From positions 1 through 45,369 of the forward strand of contig JAPJNA010000033.1 of the NCBI GenBank assembly GCA_026461395.1: a DNA stretch of 45,369 bases, given 5' to 3'. Shown in pieces: positions 25,826 through 33,614 of the stretch. Position numbers and translations under genes: made by a program. The notes below the pieces were generated by a model. The model worked only from the letters and a program-made list of their open reading frames with translations. It did not search any database and had not been told where the DNA came from. Position 1 is the first letter of the stretch, and each line of letters begins with the position of its first letter. This stretch comes from Chthoniobacterales bacterium (lineage in GTDB: Bacteria > Verrucomicrobiota > Verrucomicrobiia > Chthoniobacterales > UBA6821).

Positions 25826-26752
25826 TCAAAACTTGAATACAATTCCGGCCAAGGCTCCGGCGAAGTTGAGATTGCAGTCAAGACTGCCCTTCACATAGTC
25901 GATGTACATGTATCGGTATCCAGCTTCGAAATCGATGTTGCGGGTTAATCGAGCGCCGATAGTGGCTTGGGTGTTCCATGCGATTTGTGAGCCTGCATCA
26001 AAACCACCTACGTCACCCAGTGCTTCAAGATAGAGGAAGCGTGTCAGGTTGACTCTCGCGCGGAGACCAACGATAGGATCGACCCATGAGGTGTCAGTGG
26101 AGGCAGCGGTCGGAAGCAAGGCAGTTGCCGCCGCATTTGCCCTCGGATTCTGGAATTTGGTGATTTGTGACGGAGTGGCGGCAACCTGAAGCCCCATGTA
26201 GTAATAGCGTGCCCCAGCATAGAGATCTGCGAAGTATTTGAGGTCATCAATCACCCGGTACGCGGCGACCAAGGAGTCGATGCTCTGGTTCAAAGTGGCT
26301 GTGGCTGATTGATAGAGTTGCCCGCTGGGATTTCCAGGCGCTGAAAACTTGGCATAAAATCCATCGCCGATAACGCCCCAACGCCCATGTCTCACCTCGG
26401 CTTTCAAAAATGTGGCCCAATTCAGTTTGCTCAGGACTTGAATCGGGCTCTGATTGACATTTACCGGAGGCAATCCCTTGGCTCCGATCTGGCCATAGAC
26501 ACCGGGAAGCCATCCATAGGGCTGGAGAATGAACGCCCATCCATCCGGATTCTTGCCTTGGATCGTCTCGTAGTGGTGCTCGGGATGAAGAACGGTCTGC
26601 TGGATCCATTCCTGAAACCCGGAGGATGAGTTGGTTGCCTCGGAGGTTGAGATTGCTTGCCCCGCAACGAGCGAGGAGCAGGTCACAAGAAGGAGTACCG
26701 AAACATGCGTGAGTAACGAGACTTTGGAAGCGAGATTGTTCGTAAAAGGCAT
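25826..26752 (-). CDS. Putative outer-membrane beta-barrel protein
   Basis: The 308-residue product has an N-terminal signal (VSLLTHVSVLLLVTCSSLVAGQA, cleaved around residue 32). The mature part consists of alternating amphipathic beta strands with aromatic ends, for example WAFILQPYGWLPGVYGQIG, LYAGARYYYMGLQV, GLRARVNLTRFLYLEALGDVGG, and IDFEAGYRYMYIDYV. It ends in VFKF, a terminal Phe as in outer-membrane barrels. This suggests an 8- to 12-strand porin-like or OmpW/adhesin-like barrel. No specific family recognised. It lies just upstream of a decayed gene fragment and after the tRNA-Ala gene. Confidence 0.75.
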   Translation of the reverse strand: MPFTNNLASKVSLLTHVSVLLLVTCSSLVAGQAISTSEATNSSSGFQEWIQQTVLHPEHHYETIQGKNPDGWAFILQPYGWLPGVYGQIGAKGLPPVNVNQSPIQVLSKLNWATFLKAEVRHGRWGVIGDGFYAKFSAPGNPSGQLYQSATATLNQSIDSLVAAYRVIDDLKYFADLYAGARYYYMGLQVAATPSQITKFQNPRANAAATALLPTAASTDTSWVDPIVGLRARVNLTRFLYLEALGDVGGFDAGSQIAWNTQATIGARLTRNIDFEAGYRYMYIDYVKGSLDCNLNFAGALAGIVFKF

Positions 26753-26814
26753 TGGGAGGGAAAGTGGCTTGAGTCGGATCGTTTTTCTGGATAATTCAGC
26801 AGAGATTCGGAGGG

Positions 26815-27004
26815 ATTTGTAGTCGTGTCAACGATCGCCCTTCTCTACGGAATTTCTCCCCAATGGTTTGCTCAAACATTCTTGAATATTAATGAATGCA
26901 CCGATCAGTACTGCGCCCGCTACATGACCGGTACCCGGGGCAAGGGGGAAACGGATACCGGCACCAACCACACGGGCTTTCGCTGCGTGATGTCACGCCG
27001 ATGA
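26815..27004 (+). pseudogene. Chimeric remnant: DUF4345 fragment fused to the tail of a formylglycine-generating-enzyme-like gene
   Basis: 26815-26897 repeats 27137-27219, an internal part of the intact DUF4345 gene, at 80 of 83 positions. At 26891-26897 (AATGAAT) it switches in frame to a sequence reading ECTDQYCARYMTGTRGKGE then DTGTNHTGFRCVMSRR and a TGA at 27002-27004. That ending has the RYM..GTRGKGE..TG.NH.GFRC pattern of the SUMF1/FGE-sulfatase domain C-terminus. The frame has no ATG and an upstream stop at 26792-26794, so it is not a working gene. The rest of 26753-27104 holds nothing else recognisable. Confidence 0.75.
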
Positions 27005-27104
27005 ATCGTACGGCTCAGCGTGATGAAATAAGGGGTTGTTGAAACTGTCTACTCAACTCAGATTCCCTAATCACTGACACCTCTTCTATTAAGAAAGATT
27101 CCTT

Positions 27105-27485
27105 ATGAAGGCTAAAAGATACTTTTTGATTTTTGCATTTGTGGTCGTGTCAATGATCGCCCTTCTCTACGGAATTTCTCCCCAATGGTTTGCTCAAACA
27201 TTCTTGGATATTAATGAATTGAGCATCAGTAGCTCGCACATACTCAGGGCGCTCATGTGCCTCTACCTTGCGGTCGGTGTTTTTTGGCTCTATTCGGCTT
27301 TCAGCGACCGGTATCGAAATACAGCGGTTCTCACCACAGTGATTTTTTCAGGGGGCCTTGTGATTGGACGGATCGGCAGTTTATTGATGGATGGCTGGCC
27401 CAAGCCGCTTCTTGTTCTTTATCTTTTCCTGGAGCTTGGACTGATTCCGGTGGCCTTGTGGATCTTCAAGCTTCCAGAGGAATGA
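27105..27485 (+). CDS. DUF4345 family membrane protein
   Basis: A 126-residue protein with four predicted membrane helices: residues 7-23, 45-62, 74-92 and 99-119. The pattern (hydrophobic helix, ISPQWFAQTFLDINE loop, then helix pairs with RIGSLLMDGWP) matches the DUF4345 family, whose function is not established. A degenerate copy of part of this gene lies about 320 bases upstream. Start ATG 27105 follows an AAGAAAG-rich leader. Confidence 0.85.
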   Translation: MKAKRYFLIFAFVVVSMIALLYGISPQWFAQTFLDINELSISSSHILRALMCLYLAVGVFWLYSAFSDRYRNTAVLTTVIFSGGLVIGRIGSLLMDGWPKPLLVLYLFLELGLIPVALWIFKLPEE

Positions 27486-27585
27486 GAACTTTCGAAACGC
27501 GGCGGCGGGCGGTTCTTTTAAAATTGGATTGCGTCGCTGCACACGCCTCAGGCGTGACTTTCTTAAAATCTTTATAACGCATTCC

Positions 27586-29262
27586 ATGGAACATTCGACA
27601 AGAACCAACGAACCAAAACGGCTAAGCAGAACCCTTCTGCTTTTAGGAACTTTCTGCCTCACGGCTTGCGCCAGTGATGCCGTCGTTAAGGAACGCCCGC
27701 CCCGGTATCAACCTGTGAGTTCCATGACTGCAACCGTAGCCACAGGTCAAAAGATCATCCGCGCTATGCGCCTTGCACGTGTCAGTCCTCTTGTAGCCCT
27801 TGGTGAGAATATCCAGGCCTCGCAGGAGGCGTTAACGCTGCTTAAGCAGAACCCTGGTGATGCTTCAGCGCTGCATGACTATAACTTCGCCGTGGCTCGG
27901 ATGGTGGGGATCATCCGTGCCAACAAGCTCGATCCCTGGACCCATCCTCTCAGCGTTCCATCTCCCTCAGGAGGGGTCTATCTGCTCGAGCATAAGCCCG
28001 ACCCTAGGCCGATGTGGAATCCTGCTCTCTATACCTTCACTCCCGCCGATGAGTTCATGATTGGAGGCAAGTATGTCGAGGAGCATGTCTCCCGTTCTGG
28101 AATCGGTGCTCCCGTGGTTGCCGTCGGCAAAGGAGATAACAAGGAGTGGCGCACCAACTACTTCACTAAGAAAGTCTATTACGGTGTAACGGCCGTGGCC
28201 CGCTTCCAGGGGAACCGCTGTATTATTGCCTTTGAGGATCCCTTGGCTCGGGAGACGACTTCTGTGAACGGGAGGAGTATTGATCTGGCGGCTGATTTCA
28301 CCGTGCCGCTGGCGGTGATGCTCACTAGCACGACGCACAGGGTGCCCAAGCTGGAACGAATGATTAACCCCGAGAAGTGGGCCGAGACGGCACAGCTGGC
28401 ACGACTCGAGCCCTACAACCCGAACAAGGCCGTGGTACTTGTCATCCACGGGCTGATGGATTCCCCTTCTACGTGGGCCCCGATGATCATCAACCTGCGA
28501 AGTGACCCCGAGATTCGGAAACATTATCAGTTTTGGTTCTATAGCTACCCATCGGGATATCCTTATCCCTATACCGCATCGATCCTGCGCGAAAATCTTA
28601 ACGGAGTTGAGAAGCGCTTTCCGCTCCATAAGCCGATGGTCGTGATCGGTCACAGCATGGGTGGATGTATCAGCAGACTCCTGATCACCGACACTGGTGA
28701 GACTCTCTGGGAACGACTCTTCAACCACACCCCGGACGAGACCCGTCTGCCTGCTTCTTCAAAGAAACTCTACACCGACGCCTTGATCTTCAAGCATCGC
28801 TCCGAAATCGGTAGGGTGATCTTCATCTCCTCACCGCTCAAGGGAAGCGAGATGGCCTCACTCTCCCTTGGAAGGATCGGATCCATGCTGATCAGGACCC
28901 CTAGGAAGCTGCTCCTTGCCGGTAATGACGCCTTCAAGGTGGTAACTTTCCAGGCCAATGATCTGAAGCTCAAGCGAGCCCCGAATAGCATCGATACCCT
29001 CTCGCCCAAGAACCGCTTCGTTCGCATGATCAACACCATCCCGATCGTGCAGGGCATCCCGTACCACACGATTCTAGGGGATCGGGGGCGTGGTGACTCG
29101 CCGAACTCATCCGACGGCGTCGTCCCCTACTGGAGCTCTCACATGGATGGGGCACAGTCTGAATACATCGTCCCGAGCGAGCACGGGGCCCACCAGAATC
29201 CGAGAGCCTTTGCCGAAGTGAAGAGGATCCTTAAGCTGAACGCGGCCAAGGAGGGAAACTGA
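27586..29262 (+). CDS. Alpha/beta hydrolase lipoprotein (lipase/esterase-like)
   Basis: A 558-residue predicted lipoprotein: signal helix with lipobox LTAC at residues 24-27 or so. The second half is an alpha/beta hydrolase: VLVIHGLMDSPSTW (oxyanion loop, about 283-296), VIGHSMGGCISRLL (nucleophile Ser about 357), and a likely catalytic Asp/His in SSDGVVPYWSSH and PSEHGAHQNP. The first 280 residues contain a beta-rich cap or N-terminal domain of unknown type, with YEE and KGDNKEW segments. Probably surface or periplasmic lipase or esterase; ATG 27586 is chosen because it precedes the signal directly. An in-frame ATG at 27529 would add a non-signal stretch. Confidence 0.85.
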   Translation: MEHSTRTNEPKRLSRTLLLLGTFCLTACASDAVVKERPPRYQPVSSMTATVATGQKIIRAMRLARVSPLVALGENIQASQEALTLLKQNPGDASALHDYNFAVARMVGIIRANKLDPWTHPLSVPSPSGGVYLLEHKPDPRPMWNPALYTFTPADEFMIGGKYVEEHVSRSGIGAPVVAVGKGDNKEWRTNYFTKKVYYGVTAVARFQGNRCIIAFEDPLARETTSVNGRSIDLAADFTVPLAVMLTSTTHRVPKLERMINPEKWAETAQLARLEPYNPNKAVVLVIHGLMDSPSTWAPMIINLRSDPEIRKHYQFWFYSYPSGYPYPYTASILRENLNGVEKRFPLHKPMVVIGHSMGGCISRLLITDTGETLWERLFNHTPDETRLPASSKKLYTDALIFKHRSEIGRVIFISSPLKGSEMASLSLGRIGSMLIRTPRKLLLAGNDAFKVVTFQANDLKLKRAPNSIDTLSPKNRFVRMINTIPIVQGIPYHTILGDRGRGDSPNSSDGVVPYWSSHMDGAQSEYIVPSEHGAHQNPRAFAEVKRILKLNAAKEGN

Positions 29263-29298
29263 CCAGAAAGCAGATCCCTGAATGAGAAACTCCTCTGC

Positions 29299-29646
29299 TT
29301 AATCAATTTCAGCGGGAACTAAATCCGGACTCCTGAGGGGTTTCTGATTGGGCGAGGGGAGAACCTCGTCGAGTTGGAAGATATCTTCCTCTTCGATCTC
29401 ATCGGTTTCCAAGGGAGCAAAGCGTTCGGCCTTGAACCCCCGCTCGATTCCCACCTTGTTGGTCGGATTCTTCAGTTCGGTAAGATAGACGGCGATCTCT
29501 CCATGGTTCGCATTGAAGTCGCAACCCGGAACTAAGTCGCGGATGTGGTAGGTATTCCCCTTCTTCGGCAGTTGGTTGTAGAGAAGCTGAATCCCCAGAG
29601 GGAAGGCATCGTCGATACACACTACAGCTTGGCCTGGAAGGAACAT
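29299..29646 (-). CDS. Small conserved-looking protein of unknown function
   Basis: From ATG 29646 the product is 115 residues: MFLPGQAVVCIDDAF, then a compact beta-rich region (GNTYHIRDLVPGCDF, EIAVYLTELKNP, RGFKAERFAPLETDEIEEED) and an acidic, probably disordered C-terminus. The N-terminal layout resembles small phage-type proteins with a VVCIDD...Y.IRD pattern, but I cannot name a family. A GTG at 29712 would add 22 residues. It lies 117 nt downstream of dinB on the same strand. Confidence 0.6.
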   Translation of the reverse strand: MFLPGQAVVCIDDAFPLGIQLLYNQLPKKGNTYHIRDLVPGCDFNANHGEIAVYLTELKNPTNKVGIERGFKAERFAPLETDEIEEEDIFQLDEVLPSPNQKPLRSPDLVPAEID

Positions 29647-29762
29647 CCCGTGATCGTTGCTCAAGAACCCCCGCGGGTCAATGGGAGTGGCTGTTCGTGT
29701 CCATTGGCTCACCGTGCCCTCTGTGGCTACATCTTTTCTTATGATTCCCTAAACATTCTGCA

Positions 29763-30821
29763 TCACTCGAAAAGCTCCTGTTGTAGTCTCTCGGTCTGCT
29801 CATTGTTCTCTTCTTCAAACCGCACACCTGTTCCCAGCAGCCGGACGGGGAGATCTTTTCGCCCAAAGGCCTCGGTGAGCAGGGTCTGGTAGATCTCGAT
29901 GGAAGGTTCGTTGCAGAGGCACTCCCTGGTAGTCCGTGTGAAGTCGGCGAACTTCATCTTCACGAAAGCTTTGCGGATTTTTCTCTCCGGGGCTTTTTGC
30001 CTCAACTCCTCAAGCAGTTCCGAGGAGAGCTCGGTGATGGCGGCCTGACACTCCCCTAAGGAAACGAGATTGTTACTGAAGGTGGTCTCATTGCTCAGGG
30101 ATTTGCTGATGCGGTGGGGCTGAACTTCCCGATCATCTTCTCCCCGGCAGAGGTGATAAAGCTCCTCACCCCATTTCCCAAACTGCAGAACCATTTCCGA
30201 TAAGGTCATTTTCTGAAGATCGGCGCAGGTCATGATGCCGCGCTCTGCAAACCGCTCCGCGCTCTTGGGACCGATGCCCCAGATCTTCCGCACGGGTAGT
30301 GCGGCCATGAATTCCGAAACCTGCTCCGGCAGGATGGCGAACTGGCCGTTAGGCTTACGCCAATCGCTGGCTATCTTAGCCAGCATCTTGTTCGGGGCGA
30401 TGCCCGCAGAGGCTGTCAGGAGCGTCTCCTCAAGGATCCGGGCGCGGATTTCCTTGGCAATGTCCCAGGCATAGCGCCCCTGCTCCGATAAGGCGGTCAC
30501 ATCCAGGTAGGCCTCGTCCAGAGAGAGGGGCTCCACCAGGGGGGTGTAGTCGCGGAAGATCTTCCGGATCTGCTGGGAGGCGGCGCGGTAGAGCTCAAAC
30601 CGGAGGGGAAGAAAGACCAGCTGGGGGCATCGTTCGCGCGCCATGAATCCCGGCATGGCCGAGCGGATCCCAAACTTGCGGGCCTCGTAGTTGCAGGTCG
30701 TTACCACCCCTCGGTGACTACCACCACCAACTGCGATGGGTTGACCGGCTAACTCAGGCCGCTCACGCATCTCCACGGCCGCATAGAAGCAATCCATGTC
30801 GATGTGGATGATTTTTTGCAT
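29763..30821 (-). CDS. dinB: DNA polymerase IV (Y-family)
   Basis: Error-prone translesion polymerase. The 352-residue protein has the Y-family motifs: HIDMDCFYAAVE with metal-binding Asp8, GGGSHRGVVTTCNYEARKFG, EPLSLDEAYLDVT with the catalytic Asp-Glu pair (about 103-104), the helix-hairpin-helix region (VRKIWGIGPKSAERF) and the little-finger domain ending VRLLGTGVRF. The last residues QQELFE resemble a beta-clamp-binding motif (QxxLF). No LexA-box-like sequence was recognised upstream. Length matches E. coli DinB. Confidence 0.96.
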   Translation of the reverse strand: MQKIIHIDMDCFYAAVEMRERPELAGQPIAVGGGSHRGVVTTCNYEARKFGIRSAMPGFMARERCPQLVFLPLRFELYRAASQQIRKIFRDYTPLVEPLSLDEAYLDVTALSEQGRYAWDIAKEIRARILEETLLTASAGIAPNKMLAKIASDWRKPNGQFAILPEQVSEFMAALPVRKIWGIGPKSAERFAERGIMTCADLQKMTLSEMVLQFGKWGEELYHLCRGEDDREVQPHRISKSLSNETTFSNNLVSLGECQAAITELSSELLEELRQKAPERKIRKAFVKMKFADFTRTTRECLCNEPSIEIYQTLLTEAFGRKDLPVRLLGTGVRFEEENNEQTERLQQELFE

Positions 30822-30932
30822 AGTGCCGGTGGGATCTGAGTCGCTGCTAAGTGCGAAAGATTACCACAATTACCGATAGGCTCATCTTTTTGCTTCAGGA
30901 AGCGTCTTCTCTCTGCAAATTATGCCGATCTT

Positions 30933-31667
30933 ATGATCATCCAGATTTACGAGATTCAGGAGCCGAAGGAAGCGGCTCTGATGGCTGAGTGTGGGGTGGA
31001 TCATATTGGGGGAGTAATTCTTTCCCCCAATGAGTGGATGATCCCTGTACTGAAGGACTCGGTGAGCGTGATCCGTGAGTTTGGCCGCAAGAGCAGTATC
31101 ATTCCTCTCTTTACCGATCCGGATGCCGTCCATCGAGTGATCGACTGGTACCAGCCCAGTATCGTTCATTTCTGCGATAGCCTGAACCGTGAAGCGTCGG
31201 TGGATGAGGTGGCTGTCTCTGCGGCAATCTTGTTGCAGCAGGGCGTGAAAGAGCGATTCCCCCATGTGGAGATCATGAGGACGATCCCCATTGCCGAGCC
31301 CAGATTCGGATCTCTTGTGCCGACATTGGAGCTGGGACGCCTGCTGGAAGGATCCAGCGACTGGTTTCTGACTGATACATTGCTAGTGGGTGGTGCCGCC
31401 CAACCCGTCTCAGGTCATGTCGGTATCACCGGCAAGCTCTGTGACTGGGAGATCGCTCGGGATCTGGTGAATCAAAGTCACATCCCTGTGATCCTCGCTG
31501 GGGGTCTCTCTCCCGAGAATGTGGCCGAGGGCCTGAGGTTCACGCAACCTGCCGGTGCCGACACCTGCACGGCCACCAACTTGCTCGACGATTCTGGGAT
31601 GCCGATTCGATTCCGTAAGGATCCGGAGAAGGTAAGGAGGTTTGTCGAATCCTGCCGGGCGCTCTAA
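30933..31667 (+). CDS. Phosphoribosylanthranilate isomerase (TrpF)-like protein
   Basis: The 244-residue protein has the TrpF half-barrel endings: HIPVILAGGLSPENV and QPAGADTCTATN near the C-terminus, and SDWFLTDTLLVGG with the expected Asp. However, strand 1 reads IIQIYEIQEPKEAALM where TrpF has KICG with its catalytic Cys, so the general base is missing, and the GGTG phosphate loop is altered to VGITG. No other trp gene is in the window. I infer a TrpF-fold paralogue with a different role. Confidence 0.75.
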   Translation: MIIQIYEIQEPKEAALMAECGVDHIGGVILSPNEWMIPVLKDSVSVIREFGRKSSIIPLFTDPDAVHRVIDWYQPSIVHFCDSLNREASVDEVAVSAAILLQQGVKERFPHVEIMRTIPIAEPRFGSLVPTLELGRLLEGSSDWFLTDTLLVGGAAQPVSGHVGITGKLCDWEIARDLVNQSHIPVILAGGLSPENVAEGLRFTQPAGADTCTATNLLDDSGMPIRFRKDPEKVRRFVESCRAL

Positions 31668-31730
31668 GGCATCATCTATTAAATCTGATGTTTTCTGGTG
31701 AAATCACCGTGGCTGTAGGAAAACGAAGGG

Positions 31731-31758
31731 ACTCCCGCAGAGGCGCAGAGGCGCGGAG
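31731..31758 (-). repeat. GCGCCTCTGCGC-type dispersed repeat, copy 1 (inverted)
   Basis: On the minus strand this reads as GC-rich CTCTGCGCC units. It faces copy 2 about 150 bases away in opposite orientation, so the pair brackets most of the 31668-32011 gap between the TrpF-like gene and the disordered-protein gene. No gene was found in that 344-base stretch. Confidence 0.6.
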
Positions 31759-31908
31759 TTTTTTTAGTCTGCCTGCAACTGATGCACAAAAACACAGACC
31801 CCTAAAAACAAGCAATCAGGCAAAAAGGATTTAAGACATAAGTGCCGCCTTGAATCATTATTGAGCATAGCATCAGTGCTCATTCCTCCGCGTGTATTTG
31901 TCTTTACC

Positions 31909-31942
31909 CTCTGCGTCTCATTGCCTCAGCGCCTCTGCGCGA
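31909..31942 (+). repeat. GCGCCTCTGCGC-type dispersed repeat, copy 2
   Basis: The last 20 bases (31923-31942) are identical to 33595-33614. The preceding CTCTGCGTCTCATT continues the same degenerate pattern. Confidence 0.7.
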
Positions 31943-32011
31943 TAATTCTCACTTTCTGCAAAGCTGCAGAATAAATAGAAGTCGTTCTAAGTTGCCGGTA
32001 GATTTCCTTTT

Positions 32012-32659
32012 CTATTTCCCTCCGCGGCGGCGATTCGGACGTGGATTAGATTGGGGATTAGGGCGGGGCCGCTTGGCTGGAGCCGCAGGGGATGCACTCT
32101 CGGACTTGGCTGAACTTGCTGAAGAGGCCGATTCCTCAGACTGATCGTGTCGGGGTTCGGTATCCGAGTCTTCCCGATCTTCTCGGTAAGATGGGGCAGA
32201 GGCTTGTGCAGTTCCATCATGCTCCTCAAAATCGCTCTGATGACGATCGTCTCGGTGACGATCCTCCGTAAGATCTGTCCGATCGTGATCCAGGTGGGGC
32301 TGATTGGTTTGACGGTTCTCCTGCTGGCGTCCCCGCTGCTGGCGGTCGTCACGCCGGCCTCCTCCGCCACTTCCTCCGCTACCACCACTCTGCTGCTGAT
32401 TGTGCTGACGCTGTCCCTGCTGTTGGGGCTGAGGGTTGCGCTCTTGCTGAGCACGCTTTTGCAGTGCTGAGGTAAGCTCCTTCAGCGAAGCGACAAGATG
32501 GACGCCAAGGTCACCCTCAGGTTCGTGGGCCTTCTCGATCGACTCAGCCACCCCCTCGACGGCGCCCGTGAGGCTCTCAAGGGACGATTGGATGGATTTG
32601 AGGCTGAGAGCAATGCTTTTGAGGAATTCTGTGTTGGGGTCTGTTTCTGAAGTGCTCAT
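32012..32659 (-). CDS. Low-complexity, probably disordered protein
   Basis: A 215-residue protein. Residues 1-70 form a likely coiled coil (SIALSLKSIQSSLESLTGAV and HLVASLKELTSALQKR). The rest is Gln/Gly/Arg/Asp/Ser-rich, with QQQGQRQHN, GGSGGSGGGG, RRDDRQQRGRQQ and a basic Pro/Arg end (RPNPQSNPRPNRRRGGK). It may bind nucleic acid or act as a scaffold; no family recognised. The ATG at 32659 shares one base with the DUF1365 stop (TGATG), so it is co-translated with the lipid-modification genes. The overlapping frame 31987-32454 is a shadow from repetitive codons. Confidence 0.6.
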   Translation of the reverse strand: MSTSETDPNTEFLKSIALSLKSIQSSLESLTGAVEGVAESIEKAHEPEGDLGVHLVASLKELTSALQKRAQQERNPQPQQQGQRQHNQQQSGGSGGSGGGGRRDDRQQRGRQQENRQTNQPHLDHDRTDLTEDRHRDDRHQSDFEEHDGTAQASAPSYREDREDSDTEPRHDQSEESASSASSAKSESASPAAPAKRPRPNPQSNPRPNRRRGGK

Positions 32660-33534
32660 CAAATTGATTGGTGATTTATTGAATCTTTGGAATCTTTGGA
32701 ATCTGTATCCGGATCAGAGTGGGCGCAGGAAGAGGGGTGGTTGGCGAGAGATTTATGGGGCCTGTGGACTCCGCGTTGCAGTTCAGGAAGGGCTTCCTTG
32801 TGGCGAGCCGTGTGGCCTTTCAACCATAGAAGAAGGGCCTGCCAGTGGATGCCAAAAATGACTTGAAGCGTCAGGAATGGGTATTTGAGCGAAAAAAGCA
32901 GGAGATTTCGATCGGTGAGGGGAACCCTGACCCCGGTGAGAACACTGATCAGCTCTCGTTCCTCACCTCGGTAGTCATCAATGAGGATCTGAAGGCGCTG
33001 TCTTGGGAGCTGAAAACGGAACTCAAACTCCAGATCGAGGTCTGAAAAAGGGGAGACATAGAAGTGCTTCACCACACGACTCAAGAAGGTCCCGTCTGGC
33101 TGGAGAGGTACCAGATATGGTTTCCATTCCCCGAAGGTATTCCCAACCTCGACCACCGAGGTTAGGGGGGCGCCTGATGTGTCGAAGCAGTAGTAGATCG
33201 AGACCGGATTAAAAATGTAACCGGCGATCCTGGGTAGTGTGAGGAGCTGGATCTTTCCGACGGGCGCTGAGATCCCCTGCGCGGTGAGGTAAGCGATGAT
33301 ATTTTCCCGTGCTGAGACTGGATGAGGCACGTGACTGATGTGATCGCTCTCTCGGAAGCTATAGAGGCCGGGCCGGTTGACCTTCAGCAGGAAGAGTGAG
33401 CGGTCAATAGTCTCCAGTTCGTCGAGGTCGATCAGCAGGTAGAAGACCCGGTAGAGGAACTCATGCTCTTTCGGTGCCAGTCGCCGGTGAAAAACCGTGC
33501 ACTCGTAGAGGCACGAGCGGAGGGGAAGTGTCAT
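32659..33534 (-). CDS. DUF1365 family protein
   Basis: The 291-residue protein starts RSCLYECTVFHRRLAP, has EHEFLYRVFYLLIDLDEL, ITLLTLPRIAGYIFNPVSIYYCFD-like core (here LLTLPRIAGYIFNPVSIYYC) and KHFYVSPF; all are DUF1365 hallmarks. DUF1365 proteins occur with flavin amine oxidases and fatty acid methyltransferases in lipid-modification operons, with no proven activity. The last residues DTDSKDSKDSINHQSI are encoded by a 9-base tandem repeat. It lies 63 nt downstream of the FAD oxidoreductase. Confidence 0.92.
   Translation of the reverse strand: MTLPLRSCLYECTVFHRRLAPKEHEFLYRVFYLLIDLDELETIDRSLFLLKVNRPGLYSFRESDHISHVPHPVSARENIIAYLTAQGISAPVGKIQLLTLPRIAGYIFNPVSIYYCFDTSGAPLTSVVEVGNTFGEWKPYLVPLQPDGTFLSRVVKHFYVSPFSDLDLEFEFRFQLPRQRLQILIDDYRGEERELISVLTGVRVPLTDRNLLLFSLKYPFLTLQVIFGIHWQALLLWLKGHTARHKEALPELQRGVHRPHKSLANHPSSCAHSDPDTDSKDSKDSINHQSI
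32681..32705. repeat. 9-base tandem repeat (GAATCTTTG)
   Basis: Two full copies (32681-32689, 32690-32698) and a partial third at the 3' end of the DUF1365 gene, encoding its DSKDSKDS tail. Confidence 0.7.
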
Positions 33535-33587
33535 CGGGGATAGGTTACCGGGAATGGGTAATCGGTTCCAGCATTCCTGAGGATCAT

Positions 33588-33614
33588 TCTCTGCGCCTCA
33601 GCGCCTCTGCGCGA
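33588..33614 (+). repeat. GCGCCTCTGCGC-type dispersed repeat, copy 3
   Basis: Shares 20 identical bases (33595-33614) with copy 2. It overlaps the 3' end of the FAD oxidoreductase gene and supplies its last residues (AQRR) and stop codon. Confidence 0.7.

Noticed and set aside
27542-27556. Short GC palindrome before the hydrolase lipoprotein gene
   Set aside because: A 5-bp stem with weak T tract; too short to call a terminator or operator.
27967-28728. A 253-codon frame opposite the hydrolase gene
   Set aside because: It is antisense to the alpha/beta hydrolase domain with intact motifs; no independent support.
31987-32454. Alternative frame across the disordered-protein gene
   Set aside because: The Gln/Arg/Asp-rich codons leave several frames open; the chosen frame has a coupled ATG and a coiled-coil start.
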